Source of the DNA: Trebonia sp963737285
Lineage (GTDB): Bacteria > Actinomycetota > Actinomycetes > Streptosporangiales > Streptosporangiaceae
Assembly (NCBI GenBank): GCA_963737285.1
Contig: CAVTRT010000002.1
Location: 1,178,001 to 1,242,000, forward strand
Length of the DNA stretch: 64,000 nucleotides
Direction of reading: 5' to 3'
The position numbers and the translations under genes are program-made. The notes under the pieces are model-generated. The model did not search any database. It worked only from the letters and a program-made list of their open reading frames with translations, and had not been told where the DNA came from. This document shows, in pieces, positions 53,566 through 62,571 of this stretch (the first letter of the stretch is position 1; every line of letters begins with the position of its first letter).

Positions 53566-56076
53566 CTACAGCGTGACCTCGGTGCTGAACTCACCGTCTG
53601 GCACGTCACCGAACGAGAGGTCCACGATGTTGCCAGCCGCCCGCAGGTCGTCCTCGCAGCCGCGCACCAAGTCGACGTTCGGGCCGGTGACGACCACCCT
53701 CGCCGCTTCGGCCTTCATCGACGCCTGCGCCCCCGTCTTGGCCTTGCGGACCTGGCCGAGCACGGTCGCGGCCAGCGCGAGCACCGCCGGGTCGCCCGCC
53801 GCCAGCGCCCCAGACGGCCATGAGGCCGCGTGAACGGATCCTTCCTGCCACCATGACCAGACTTCCTCGGTCACGAATGGCATGAAGGGGGCGAACAGCC
53901 GGAGCATGACGTTCAGTGCCTCGCGCAGGGCCGACTGGGCTGAGCCTGCGGCTGCACCGGAACCGTACGCCCGTGCCTTGACCAGTTCCAGGTAGTCGTC
54001 GCAGAACATCCAGAAGAACCGCTCGATTGCCTCGATGGCAGCCGTGTGGTCGTAGCCCTCCAGAGCCTGGGTAGCTTCCCGCACCGCCTGTGACAGCGTG
54101 GCGAGCATGGACAGGTCAATGGCGTGGGTGATCTCGCCCTCGACCGGTTCCAGGGACAAGACGAACCGGGACGCGTTGAGGATCTTGATGCCAAGGCGCC
54201 GGCCGATCTTGAGCTGGCCGGGATCGAAGGCGGTGTCCACGCCGTACCGGCCGTTGGCGGCCCAGTAGCGGACCGCGTCCGAGCCGTACTGGTCGAGGGT
54301 GTCGGCGGGAGTGACCACGTTGCCCTTGGACTTGGACATCTTCTTGCGATCGGGGTCCAGGATCCAGCCCGAGATCCCGACGTTCGTCCAGGGCAGCTGA
54401 CCGGACTCCAGGTGCGACCGGGTCAGCGTGGCAAACAGCCAGGTCCGGATGATCTCGTGACTCTGCGGTCGCAGGTCCATGGGGAAGACCCGCTCGTACA
54501 GGTCGTCATCGACGCCCCAGTTGGCGGCGATCTGCGGGGTCAGCGACGAGGTCGCCCAGGTGTCCATCACGTCCGGGTCAGCGCGGAACCCGTTCGGCTT
54601 GCCGCGCTGTTCCTCGGTGTAGCCGGGCGGCACCTCCGAGGCGGGGTCGACCGGGAGCATGTCCTCGCTCGGCAGCAGGGGCTCGTCGTAGACCGGCTCG
54701 CCCTCGCCGTCCAGCCGGTACCACACCGGAATCGGGACGCCGAAGAAACGCTGCCGCGAGATGAGCCAGTCCCCGGCTAGCCCGCCGACCCAGTTCTCGT
54801 ACCGGACCCGCATGTGCGGCGGGTGCCAGGACAGCTTGCGGCCAGCGTCGAGCAGCTGCTGTCGCAGGCCGAGATCGCGGCCGCCGTTGCGGATGTACCA
54901 CTGCCGCGCGGTGACGATCTCCAGCGGCTTGTCGCCGCGCTCGTAGAACTTCACCGGGCGCGATGTCGGCCTCGGCTCGCCGTCCAGGTCCCCGCTGTCG
55001 CGGAGCAGTTCCGCGATGCGCTCCCGCGCGCTGTAGGTGGTCTTCCCCGCCAGCTCCTTGTACGGATCGTCGGGCACCCCGGACGGCGGCTCGTGCAGCA
55101 GGCGGCCGTCCCTGCCGATGAGCGGGCGCGTCGTCAGCCCAAGCTCACGCCACCAGATCACGTCGGTGAGGTCGCCGAAGGTGCACACCATCGCGATGCC
55201 GGTCCCCTTGTCGGGCTCGGCGAGGTGATGGGTCACGACGGGGACTTCGACTCCGAACAGCGGCGTGCGGACTGTGGTGCCGACCAGGTGCTTGTACCGG
55301 TCGTCGTCAGGATGCGCGACGAGCGCCACGCATCCCGGGAGAAGCTCGGGCCGCGTCGTGTCGATCCAGACCGGGCCGCTGTCGGCGTGGAACGCTATGC
55401 GGTGGTACGCACCGGGCCATTCCCGGTCCTCAAGCTCGGCCTGGGCGACTGCCGTCTGGAAGGTGACGTCCCACAGGGTTGGCGCCTCAGACTGATAGGC
55501 CTCGCCTCGGGCGATGTTGCGGAGGAAGCCTCGCTGCGAAATCCGGCGGGAGCGCGCGCTGATCGTGGTGTAGAGCAGCGACCAGTCCACGGATATCCCG
55601 ACGCGGCGCCACAGCTCCTCAAAGGCCTGCTCGTCGAACTGGGTGAGCTTTCCGCACAGCTCCGTGAAGTTGCGGCGACTGATGGGCACTTCCCGCTTGC
55701 CCGGGCGCTCCGGCGGGACGAAGTCCGGGTCGTAGGGCAGCGACGGGTCGCACCTGACCCCGTAGACGTTCTGCACGCGCCGCTCGGTGGGCAGGCCGTT
55801 GTCGTCCCAGCCGATCGGGTAGAAAACCGACTTCCCGGTCATTCGCCGGTAGCGGGCGACGATGTCGGTGTGGGTGTAGGAGAAGACATGCCCCACGTGT
55901 AGCGAACCGGAGACCGTGGGCGGCGGCGTGTCGATGGCGTAGACATCCGCCCGTGGCCTTGAGCGGTCGAACCGATAGGCGCCGTCGGCTTCCCAGCGTG
56001 CCGACCATACCGACTCCAGGCCGTCCAAAACGGGCTTCTCCGGAATCTCGAGACGGCGGGTCCGCTGGTCAGTCAT
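53566..56076 (-). CDS. valS: Valyl-tRNA synthetase
   Basis: An 836-residue class I synthetase. HVGH (60-63), editing domain, WISRQ-like WLISRQRFFGVPIPVWY, KMSKSKGN (about 580) and an anticodon-binding domain are present; the C-terminal coiled coil of longer ValS is short or lacking. This is the compact form found in many actinobacteria. ATG start; followed 81 bases later by folC. Confidence 0.96.
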   Translation of the reverse strand: MTDQRTRRLEIPEKPVLDGLESVWSARWEADGAYRFDRSRPRADVYAIDTPPPTVSGSLHVGHVFSYTHTDIVARYRRMTGKSVFYPIGWDDNGLPTERRVQNVYGVRCDPSLPYDPDFVPPERPGKREVPISRRNFTELCGKLTQFDEQAFEELWRRVGISVDWSLLYTTISARSRRISQRGFLRNIARGEAYQSEAPTLWDVTFQTAVAQAELEDREWPGAYHRIAFHADSGPVWIDTTRPELLPGCVALVAHPDDDRYKHLVGTTVRTPLFGVEVPVVTHHLAEPDKGTGIAMVCTFGDLTDVIWWRELGLTTRPLIGRDGRLLHEPPSGVPDDPYKELAGKTTYSARERIAELLRDSGDLDGEPRPTSRPVKFYERGDKPLEIVTARQWYIRNGGRDLGLRQQLLDAGRKLSWHPPHMRVRYENWVGGLAGDWLISRQRFFGVPIPVWYRLDGEGEPVYDEPLLPSEDMLPVDPASEVPPGYTEEQRGKPNGFRADPDVMDTWATSSLTPQIAANWGVDDDLYERVFPMDLRPQSHEIIRTWLFATLTRSHLESGQLPWTNVGISGWILDPDRKKMSKSKGNVVTPADTLDQYGSDAVRYWAANGRYGVDTAFDPGQLKIGRRLGIKILNASRFVLSLEPVEGEITHAIDLSMLATLSQAVREATQALEGYDHTAAIEAIERFFWMFCDDYLELVKARAYGSGAAAGSAQSALREALNVMLRLFAPFMPFVTEEVWSWWQEGSVHAASWPSGALAAGDPAVLALAATVLGQVRKAKTGAQASMKAEAARVVVTGPNVDLVRGCEDDLRAAGNIVDLSFGDVPDGEFSTEVTL

Positions 56077-56217
56077 GTGTCAACCTCGGTCGGTGGGATT
56101 GGCTAATTCCGGCATCGGGATGCCCTTGCTGCATGGTAGTGCAGGCCACGGGTCAAGCACCGAGGCTACCCGCCCGGGCGAGTAGGGCGCTAAACGATTC
56201 CCCGGGGGTCAGATCGG

Positions 56218-57114
56218 TTACTTCGCGGCCTCGACGTCGTCGCGGAACTTGAGGGCGTCCGCGCCGGCCTTCGCCGCCGGGACCGTCTCCAGGCCGCCGC
56301 CGTTGTTGTCGTAGAACTCCACCATTGCGACCGTGCTGGTGGTGGCCCACACGCACGCCTCCCCGGTGGACGACGCCGGCGACGTGACGGTGACCTGGCC
56401 GCAAGCCAGCTGGCCGCCGTGCGGGCCGGCTGACTGCGACGTCACGCCGGTCGCGCCCGCCTGGAAGTTCTTGATCACCGCCGCCGGGCTGAACGACCCG
56501 TTGTACCCGGCGTACCCGAGCACCTGGTCGCTGACGATCACGTACTCCGCGTTGAGGTCGCTGGTCACCTTGCCGCCGTCCGCCTTGACCGCCGTCATCA
56601 GCTCGGTCGCCCCGCCGGACCCGATCGCCGCGACCGTGGCGGCCACGGGCGTGGTGCGTGAGTAGCCGCCCGCCGTCGCCGGGGCGGACAGCACGTACGA
56701 CACCGGGCCTGGGCTGCCACTGCCGGTCGCGGTGCCGCCGGGACCCGTAGTGGCAGACGTGGTGGGGGTAACCGCCTGGGTCGTGGCGTTCTGGCTGGTA
56801 GTAGCTACTGGTGTCGGGGTAGCCGCGTGCTCGCCCCAGGTGACGTGGGTGAGGTAGACGGCACCGGCGACCAGGCCCACGGCGACGGCTAGGCCGATGA
56901 CGGTCCCGGCCGCGATGATCTTGCGGTTCCTCCCGCGCGGCGGCCCTGAGAATCCGGGTGCCCTGGCTCCGCCGCGCCCTGACGGCTCATGCGGCTTGAT
57001 GATGACACGCGGTCCCTGTGCCGCGCCATACCACGTGCCCTCGGCCGGAAGCGTCGGCTGCTCCTGGGTGTCCCAGGGAGGACGAGGGGGACGTGGGGGA
57101 TGCCAGCCGCTCAT
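56218..57114 (-). CDS. Membrane-anchored protein of unknown function
   Basis: About 298 residues: a proline-rich cytoplasmic N-terminus (WHPPRPPRPPWD), a basic patch, one transmembrane helix (IIAAGTVIGLAVAVGLVAGAVYL split near residue 75), a Thr/Ala/Gly-rich extracellular linker, and a small C-terminal domain with two cysteines (LACGQVTV and GEACVWAT) that could form a disulfide. Similar layouts are common in actinobacterial hypothetical proteins. The ATG at 57114 has GGAAAC just upstream. It lies between clpX and valS, as its own unit by spacing (136 and 141 bases). Confidence 0.7.
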   Translation of the reverse strand: MSGWHPPRPPRPPWDTQEQPTLPAEGTWYGAAQGPRVIIKPHEPSGRGGARAPGFSGPPRGRNRKIIAAGTVIGLAVAVGLVAGAVYLTHVTWGEHAATPTPVATTSQNATTQAVTPTTSATTGPGGTATGSGSPGPVSYVLSAPATAGGYSRTTPVAATVAAIGSGGATELMTAVKADGGKVTSDLNAEYVIVSDQVLGYAGYNGSFSPAAVIKNFQAGATGVTSQSAGPHGGQLACGQVTVTSPASSTGEACVWATTSTVAMVEFYDNNGGGLETVPAAKAGADALKFRDDVEAAK

Positions 57115-57250
57115 GTTTCCAAAGCCCCTTTGCCGCAAAGCTGATGCCCCTGAGCATACTGGGGCAAGTCCCGATTATGGGACATTACCGGTAGGCCAGG
57201 GGCGTCAGTGATCAAACGGTAATTGTGGGCTTATATGAATCTGCCTGGAC

Positions 57251-58537
57251 TTACGCGGACTTCTCGTCCGGGCGACTGCGTGGCTGGCGCCGCGAGACAT
57301 CGCGGGGGACGATCGTCGGGTTGACGTTCTCAAGCACGACTTCGCGCGTGATCACCACGCGCTCGACGTCCTTGCGGCTCGGCACCTCATACATCACCGA
57401 GAGCAGGACCTCTTCCATGATCGCGCGCAGCCCGCGAGCGCCGGTGCCGCGCAGGTTCGCCTGATCCGCCACCGCCTCCAGCGCCTCCGGCGTGAACTCC
57501 AGGTCCACTCCGTCCAGCTCGAAGAGCCGCTTGTACTGCTTGACCAGGGCGTTGCGCGGCACGGTGAGGATCTGGATAAGCGCCTCGCGGTCCAGGTTGT
57601 GCACGCTGGTGATGACCGGGAGCCTGCCGACGAATTCGGGGATCATGCCGAACTTCAGCAGGTCCTCGGGCATGACCTCGCCGAAGGCGTCCTCGGTGAT
57701 GTTCTTGCTGCGGACCCGTAGCACGCCGTTGAAGCCGATGCCGTGATTCCCGGACCGCGACTCGATGATCTTCTCCAGGCCGGCAAACGCGCCACCACAG
57801 ATGAACAGCACGTTCGTGGTATCGATCTGGATGAACTCCTGGTGCGGGTGCTTGCGCCCGCCCTGCGGTGGCACGCTGGCGGTAGTGCCCTCCAGGATCT
57901 TCAGCAGCGCCTGCTGGACCCCTTCGCCGGACACATCCCGCGTGATCGACGGGTTCTCGCTCTTGCGGGCGATCTTGTCGATCTCGTCGATATAGATGAT
58001 CCCGGTCTCCGCCTTTTTGACATCATAGTCGGCCGCCTGGATCAGCTTGAGGAGGATGTTCTCCACGTCCTCGCCGACGTAGCCGGCCTCGGTCAGGGCC
58101 GTGGCGTCGGCGATCGCGAAGGGGACGTTCAGCAGCCGGGCGAGCGTCTGCGCGAGCAGCGTCTTCCCGGAGCCGGTCGGCCCCAGCAGCAGGATGTTGG
58201 ACTTGGCGAGCTCCACTCCGTCCTCACCCGGCCGATCGGTGCCCGACTGGATGCGTTTGTAATGGTTGTACACCGCGACGGAGAGCGCCTTCTTGGCCTT
58301 GTCCTGCCCGATCACATACGCGTCGAGGAACTCATAGATCTCGCGCGGCTTGGGCAGGCTGTCCCACTTGATGTCGGTCGGCTCGGAGAGCTCTTCCTCG
58401 ATGATCTCGTTGCACAGATCGATGCACTCGTCGCAGATGTACACGCCTGGCCCGGCGATGAGCTTCTTGACCTGCTTTTGGCTCTTCCCGCAGAACGAGC
58501 ACTTCAGCAGGTCGCCACCGTCACCGATGCGTGCCAC
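57251..58537 (-). CDS. clpX: ClpX unfoldase
   Basis: AAA+ ATPase of 428 residues feeding proteins to ClpP. N-terminal zinc finger (Cys13, 16, 35, 38), Walker A GPTGSGKT (119-126), YIDEIDKI Walker B, IGF loop region and RGTGARGLR sensor 2. The C-terminus adds a basic RRQPRSRPDEKSA tail. The gene is 247 bases downstream of clpP2. Confidence 0.98.
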   Translation of the reverse strand: MARIGDGGDLLKCSFCGKSQKQVKKLIAGPGVYICDECIDLCNEIIEEELSEPTDIKWDSLPKPREIYEFLDAYVIGQDKAKKALSVAVYNHYKRIQSGTDRPGEDGVELAKSNILLLGPTGSGKTLLAQTLARLLNVPFAIADATALTEAGYVGEDVENILLKLIQAADYDVKKAETGIIYIDEIDKIARKSENPSITRDVSGEGVQQALLKILEGTTASVPPQGGRKHPHQEFIQIDTTNVLFICGGAFAGLEKIIESRSGNHGIGFNGVLRVRSKNITEDAFGEVMPEDLLKFGMIPEFVGRLPVITSVHNLDREALIQILTVPRNALVKQYKRLFELDGVDLEFTPEALEAVADQANLRGTGARGLRAIMEEVLLSVMYEVPSRKDVERVVITREVVLENVNPTIVPRDVSRRQPRSRPDEKSA

Positions 58538-58784
58538 CCAGGTTCTCCTTTACATGGGGCCACCGACACCGGGCCGCTAGCGCGGCCGGCGCGGCGGGCA
58601 TGTCCCGCACTGCCTTAAAGCCAGCAGGGCCTTCCAAGCAGGCCCCGCCATCCAGCCTTGCCATCCAGCCTTGCCGTCAAGCCGTTGCCATATTGACGGT
58701 ACCGCCTTCGGGGGTCCGATGGACCAATCAAACCCCCTCAGCGGCCTAGGAGGGAAGAGGGGAGACCTCCCCCGCTTACCTTCC

Positions 58785-59474
58785 TCAGGAAGACACTACC
58801 TCGGGAATGCGCTCTGACCCACGCTTGAGGATCGTGAGCACCTCGTCGATCATCCCGTACTGCTTGGCATCCTCGGCGGTGAGGAACTTGTCTCGCTCGA
58901 TGTCACGCCGGATGGCCTCGTCGTCCTTGCCAGTGTGCCGGGCGAGGATGACCTCCATGGCTGCCCGCATGCGCAGGATCTCGCGGGCCTGGATCTCCAT
59001 GTCGGAGGACTGCCCGTAGCCGCCCTCGGTGGCCGGCTGGTGGATGAGGATACGGGCGTTCGGCAGCGCGAGCCGCTTGCCCTTGGTCCCGGCCGCCAGC
59101 AGCACCGCCGCCGCGCTCGCCGCCTGCCCGATGCAGCAGGTGGTGATCTCCGGCTGGATGAACTGCATGGTGTCGTAGATCGCCATCATCGACGTCATCG
59201 ACCCGCCAGGCGAGTTGATGTACATCGTGATCTCCCGGTCCGGGTCGATCGCCTCCAACGTCAGCAGTTGCGCCATGACGTCGTTGGCTGAGGCGTCGTC
59301 GATCTGGACGCCGAGGAAGATGATCCGCTCCTCGAAGAGCTTGTTGTACGGGTTCATCTCCTTGATCCCGTACGAGGTCCGCTCGACGAAGGACGGCAGC
59401 ACGTACCTGGACTGCATGCCCGGTACGCTCGCCGGGGTCCGGGGTGTCCCCCCGAGGGATAGCTGCGGCTGCAT
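58785..59474 (-). CDS. clpP2: ClpP protease subunit 2
   Basis: A 229-residue serine protease subunit. Ser120 in GQAASAAAV, His145 in ILIHQPA and the Asp in RDIERDKF form the triad. ATG at 59474 is chosen for GGAGCAGAACGTA upstream. Start lies 46 bases after the clpP1 stop; the two make a mixed tetradecamer in actinobacteria. Confidence 0.95.
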   Translation of the reverse strand: MQPQLSLGGTPRTPASVPGMQSRYVLPSFVERTSYGIKEMNPYNKLFEERIIFLGVQIDDASANDVMAQLLTLEAIDPDREITMYINSPGGSMTSMMAIYDTMQFIQPEITTCCIGQAASAAAVLLAAGTKGKRLALPNARILIHQPATEGGYGQSSDMEIQAREILRMRAAMEVILARHTGKDDEAIRRDIERDKFLTAEDAKQYGMIDEVLTILKRGSERIPEVVSS

Positions 59475-59520
59475 TACGTTCTGCTCCTGTTCCTGGGGGC
59501 TTGCGGGTCCGCGGCGGCGC

Positions 59521-60159
59521 TCAGGCACCCACGCCGACGGACGCCTCGGCAATGCTGCGGACCACGTGATCGACGAAGCCGTACTCCTTGGCCTGCTCCG
59601 CCGTGTACCAGCGGTCCCGGTCAGCGTCCTTCTCGATCTGCTCGACTGGCTGCCCGGTGTGGAAGGCGGTGCGCTCGAACAGCGTCTTCTTCACGTAGAG
59701 CATCTGCTCGGCCTGGATCCGGATGTCGGAGGCCGTGCCGCCGATGCCGCCGGACGGCTGGTGCATCAAGATCGTGGCGTGCGGCAGCGCGTAGCGCTTG
59801 CCGGGCGCGCCGGCGGTGAGCAGGAACTGCCCCATGGACGCGGCCATGCCCATCGCGAACGTCACCACGTCGTTGGGCACGAACTGCATCACGTCGTAGA
59901 TCGCGAGGCCGCTGTAGACCGAGCCGCCGGGCGAGTTGATGTACAGCTGGATGTCGCGGCGGGGGTCCTCAGCGGACAGCAGCAGGATCTCGGCGCAAAT
60001 CCGGTTGGCGATCTCGTCATCCACCTGCTGTCCCAGGAAGACGATGCGGTTCCGCAGCAACCGCTGGAACAGCTGGTCCCCCGGAACTACGGGGGTGTCA
60101 GGGCTCGCTGTCCTGGCAACTGGCAGAGGCTGTGTCACGTGGCCACCTTCTCCGGTCAC
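59521..60159 (-). CDS. clpP1: ClpP protease subunit 1
   Basis: A 212-residue subunit with Ser108 in GMAASMGQF, His133 in ILMHQPSGG and Asp in ADRDRWY. The N-terminal 25 residues include a likely propeptide; a GTG seven codons in is a possible alternative start (GGAGAAGG upstream). First gene of the clpP1-clpP2 pair. Confidence 0.95.
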   Translation of the reverse strand: MTGEGGHVTQPLPVARTASPDTPVVPGDQLFQRLLRNRIVFLGQQVDDEIANRICAEILLLSAEDPRRDIQLYINSPGGSVYSGLAIYDVMQFVPNDVVTFAMGMAASMGQFLLTAGAPGKRYALPHATILMHQPSGGIGGTASDIRIQAEQMLYVKKTLFERTAFHTGQPVEQIEKDADRDRWYTAEQAKEYGFVDHVVRSIAEASVGVGA

Positions 60160-60304
60160 TTCGGGTGTCGTTGAGGGAAATCTAACGCCATCCCGTGACC
60201 AGCGTGTCCTTCAGACGCCGCTGTTCGCTAGGGGCGCACGGTGTTGCGCACTGCGTGAAGCCATATCCCCTCAGTTCATCTAGCCAAACGTTGCCAACAC
60301 CACG

Positions 60305-60333
60305 CCCCAGCGGCCCCAGGAAAGCCGCTGGGG
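60305..60333 (-). terminator. Hairpin between tig and clpP1
   Basis: Perfect 9-bp stem CCCCAGCGG/CCGCTGGGG with an 11-base loop, 79 bases beyond the tig stop. Likely terminates or attenuates the tig transcript. No U-tract. Confidence 0.6.
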
Positions 60334-60411
60334 AGCGTCCGGCTCCTTGGCCGGATCACTCCCCAGGGTGAATCTCGATCGGCCGCTGGCAACGCGCAGC
60401 GGCCTTCGCGG

Positions 60412-61893
60412 CTACTCGTCCGCGGTGTCCTCGCGGACCTCAACATCGCCGACGACCTCGACCGCCTCGACCTCGACCGCCTCGATAGCGTCGGCCGCAG
60501 CGGCAGCCTCGGACTCGATAACGTCGGCCTGGGCGGCGGCCTCGGACTCGAAGTCGGCAGCCTGGGCGGCGACGAGCGCCTCGACCTGCGCCTTGACGTC
60601 GACCTCGGTGCCGTCCTCGGCGGTTACCGTGATCCGCTCAGCGATGGTGGCCGCGGCCTTGCCCCGCCGCACCTCCTGGACCGCCGCGCTGACCTGGCCG
60701 GACTCCACCAGCTGCTGGGCCAGGTACTCGGCCGGGACGCCCATCCGCTGCGCCTGGTCGGTGATGAAGTAGGTTAGCTCGTTCTGGTCCACCCCGATCT
60801 GCTCGTCGGTGGCGAACTTGTCGAGGATGAACCCGGTCTTGACGCTGCGCTGCGACTGCTCGACGACCTCGGCATCGTGCTCCTCGGCCGTCTTGCCGAT
60901 CATCTGCAGGTAGTCGTCGAACGACATGCGCATCTGCGCGACCTGCTGGTCCACGGACTCGCGCAGGTGCTCCTGCTCGTGCTCGACGTACTTTTCCGGC
61001 AGCGGAATGTCGACGGCGTCAAGCAGTGCCTGGATGCCGCGGTCACGCGCCTGCCCTGCCTGCTGCATGAGCTTGGACCGCTCAAGCTGCTGGCGGGTGT
61101 CCGCGCGCAGTTCCTCCAGGGTGTCGAACTCGCTGGCGAGCTGCGCGAAGTCGTCGTCAAGCTCCGGCAGGTCCTTCACCTTGACGCTCTGCATGGTCAC
61201 CGTGACGTCGGCGTCCTCGCCCTCGTGCTCGCCGCCAGCCAGCTTCGTGGTGAACGTCGCCGAGTCCCCGGCCGACAGGCCAACGAGCGCCTCATCGAGG
61301 CCCTCAAGCAGCGAGCTGGTGCCGATCTCGTAGGACAGGCCACTGGCCTGGGCGTCCTCCACCGGCTCGCCGTTCGCCGACGCGGACAGGTCGATGGTGG
61401 TGAAGTCGCCGCTCTCGGCGGGGCGCGACGCTGCCTTCAGCGAGCCGAACCGCTCACGCAGCGACGACAGGTACTCCTCGATGTCGTCTGCGGTCACCGC
61501 GGCGTTGTCGACGGTCACAGACAGCGTGGACAGGTCGGGCAGCTCGAACTTGGGCCGGACCTCGACCTCCGCGGTGAAGGTGAACTCATCGCCGTCTTCG
61601 AGCTTGGTGACCTCGACATCCGGGCTGCCAAGCACGAAGACCTCGGCCTCCTGCACGGCCTTGGAGTACAGGTCGGGCAGCGCGTCGTTAACCGCCTCGG
61701 TCAGCACAGCGCCACGGCCGATCCGCATGTCAATGACCCGCGGCGGGACCTTCCCCGGCCGGAAGCCGGGGATCCGCGCCTGCTTCGCAACCTCGCGGTA
61801 CGCCTTGTCAAGGCTCGGCTTGAGCTCTTCGAAGGGAACTTCGACGCTCAGCCGGACACGGGTCGGGCTCAGCTCTTCGACGGCGGTCTTCAC
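60412..61893 (-). CDS. tig: Trigger factor
   Basis: Ribosome-bound chaperone of 493 residues. N-terminal ribosome-binding domain with the signature IPGFRPGKVPP, FKBP-type isomerase domain (about 150-235: GDFTTIDLSA, LLEGLDEALVGLSAGDSATFTTKLAG in part) and a helical chaperone arm. The last 50 residues are an Ala/Glu/Asp-rich acidic tail typical of actinobacterial Tig. Confidence 0.97.
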   Translation of the reverse strand: MKTAVEELSPTRVRLSVEVPFEELKPSLDKAYREVAKQARIPGFRPGKVPPRVIDMRIGRGAVLTEAVNDALPDLYSKAVQEAEVFVLGSPDVEVTKLEDGDEFTFTAEVEVRPKFELPDLSTLSVTVDNAAVTADDIEEYLSSLRERFGSLKAASRPAESGDFTTIDLSASANGEPVEDAQASGLSYEIGTSSLLEGLDEALVGLSAGDSATFTTKLAGGEHEGEDADVTVTMQSVKVKDLPELDDDFAQLASEFDTLEELRADTRQQLERSKLMQQAGQARDRGIQALLDAVDIPLPEKYVEHEQEHLRESVDQQVAQMRMSFDDYLQMIGKTAEEHDAEVVEQSQRSVKTGFILDKFATDEQIGVDQNELTYFITDQAQRMGVPAEYLAQQLVESGQVSAAVQEVRRGKAAATIAERITVTAEDGTEVDVKAQVEALVAAQAADFESEAAAQADVIESEAAAAADAIEAVEVEAVEVVGDVEVREDTADE

Positions 61894-62000
61894 GGCGACG
61901 TCACTCCAGGACGATTCAGCGCCTCAGCGTAGGAACGCCGAGAAGTCTTCGGTGGACAGGACTAAGTTAGTCTAGGGCCTTGCCAGGGTACTGACGCATC

Positions 62001-62402
62001 TCAGCGGTCGTCACCCAGGACTAGGTGCAGCACCCAGCTCACCACGCCCACGATCAGCGCGCCCTCCACGGCAGGCATGAAGCCAGTGATGTGGAAGGGC
62101 AGGTTCAGGTCCCCCGCGACATAGCTTACGAGCCACAGCAGCAGCCCGTTGACGATGATCGCGACCAGCCCGAGCGTGATCACGTAAAGCCCGCAGCCGA
62201 GGGTCTTGATGATCGGCTTGATCGCCCAGTTGATGAGGCCAAAGATCACCGCGACCACCAGCAGCGTCACGGCCTTCTCGACCTTGCCGTTGCTGATGAC
62301 ATGGCCGGTCAGATGGTAGCCCCCGACGACGATGCCGGGCACGAGCCATGCCGCGACGCCAAGCGCGATCGCGGTCACGACAATGCGAATCACATGCTTC
62401 AT
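62001..62402 (-). CDS. Phage holin family 4-type membrane protein (YvlD-like)
   Basis: A 133-residue protein with four hydrophobic segments; INWAIKPIIKTLGCGLYVITLG (split) and the NGLLLWLVSYVAGDL motif are characteristic of the YvlD/holin-4 superfamily. Despite the name, chromosomal members are not phage genes; their role in the envelope is unclear. It lies beside tig and is divergent from the FUSC gene. Confidence 0.85.
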   Translation of the reverse strand: MKHVIRIVVTAIALGVAAWLVPGIVVGGYHLTGHVISNGKVEKAVTLLVVAVIFGLINWAIKPIIKTLGCGLYVITLGLVAIIVNGLLLWLVSYVAGDLNLPFHITGFMPAVEGALIVGVVSWVLHLVLGDDR

Positions 62403-62571
62403 GGCCCCGTTTTTACAGTACAGAACGGACCCGCGTTACCGTCCCGCCAGAACTTCCCGGTTGCCACCCGCCCATCGCGGGCAAGGAACGTCAGCATGAT
62501 CCCCTCGCCGGTCTCCGCCGGGCACATGCGGCCCTGACCGGGCCCACGCTCAGCGGGGTAGGAAGGAGCTT

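Noticed and set aside
62001..62402. Phage-derived holin
   Set aside because: The YvlD/holin-4 family name is historical; no other phage genes are nearby and the neighbours are housekeeping genes.
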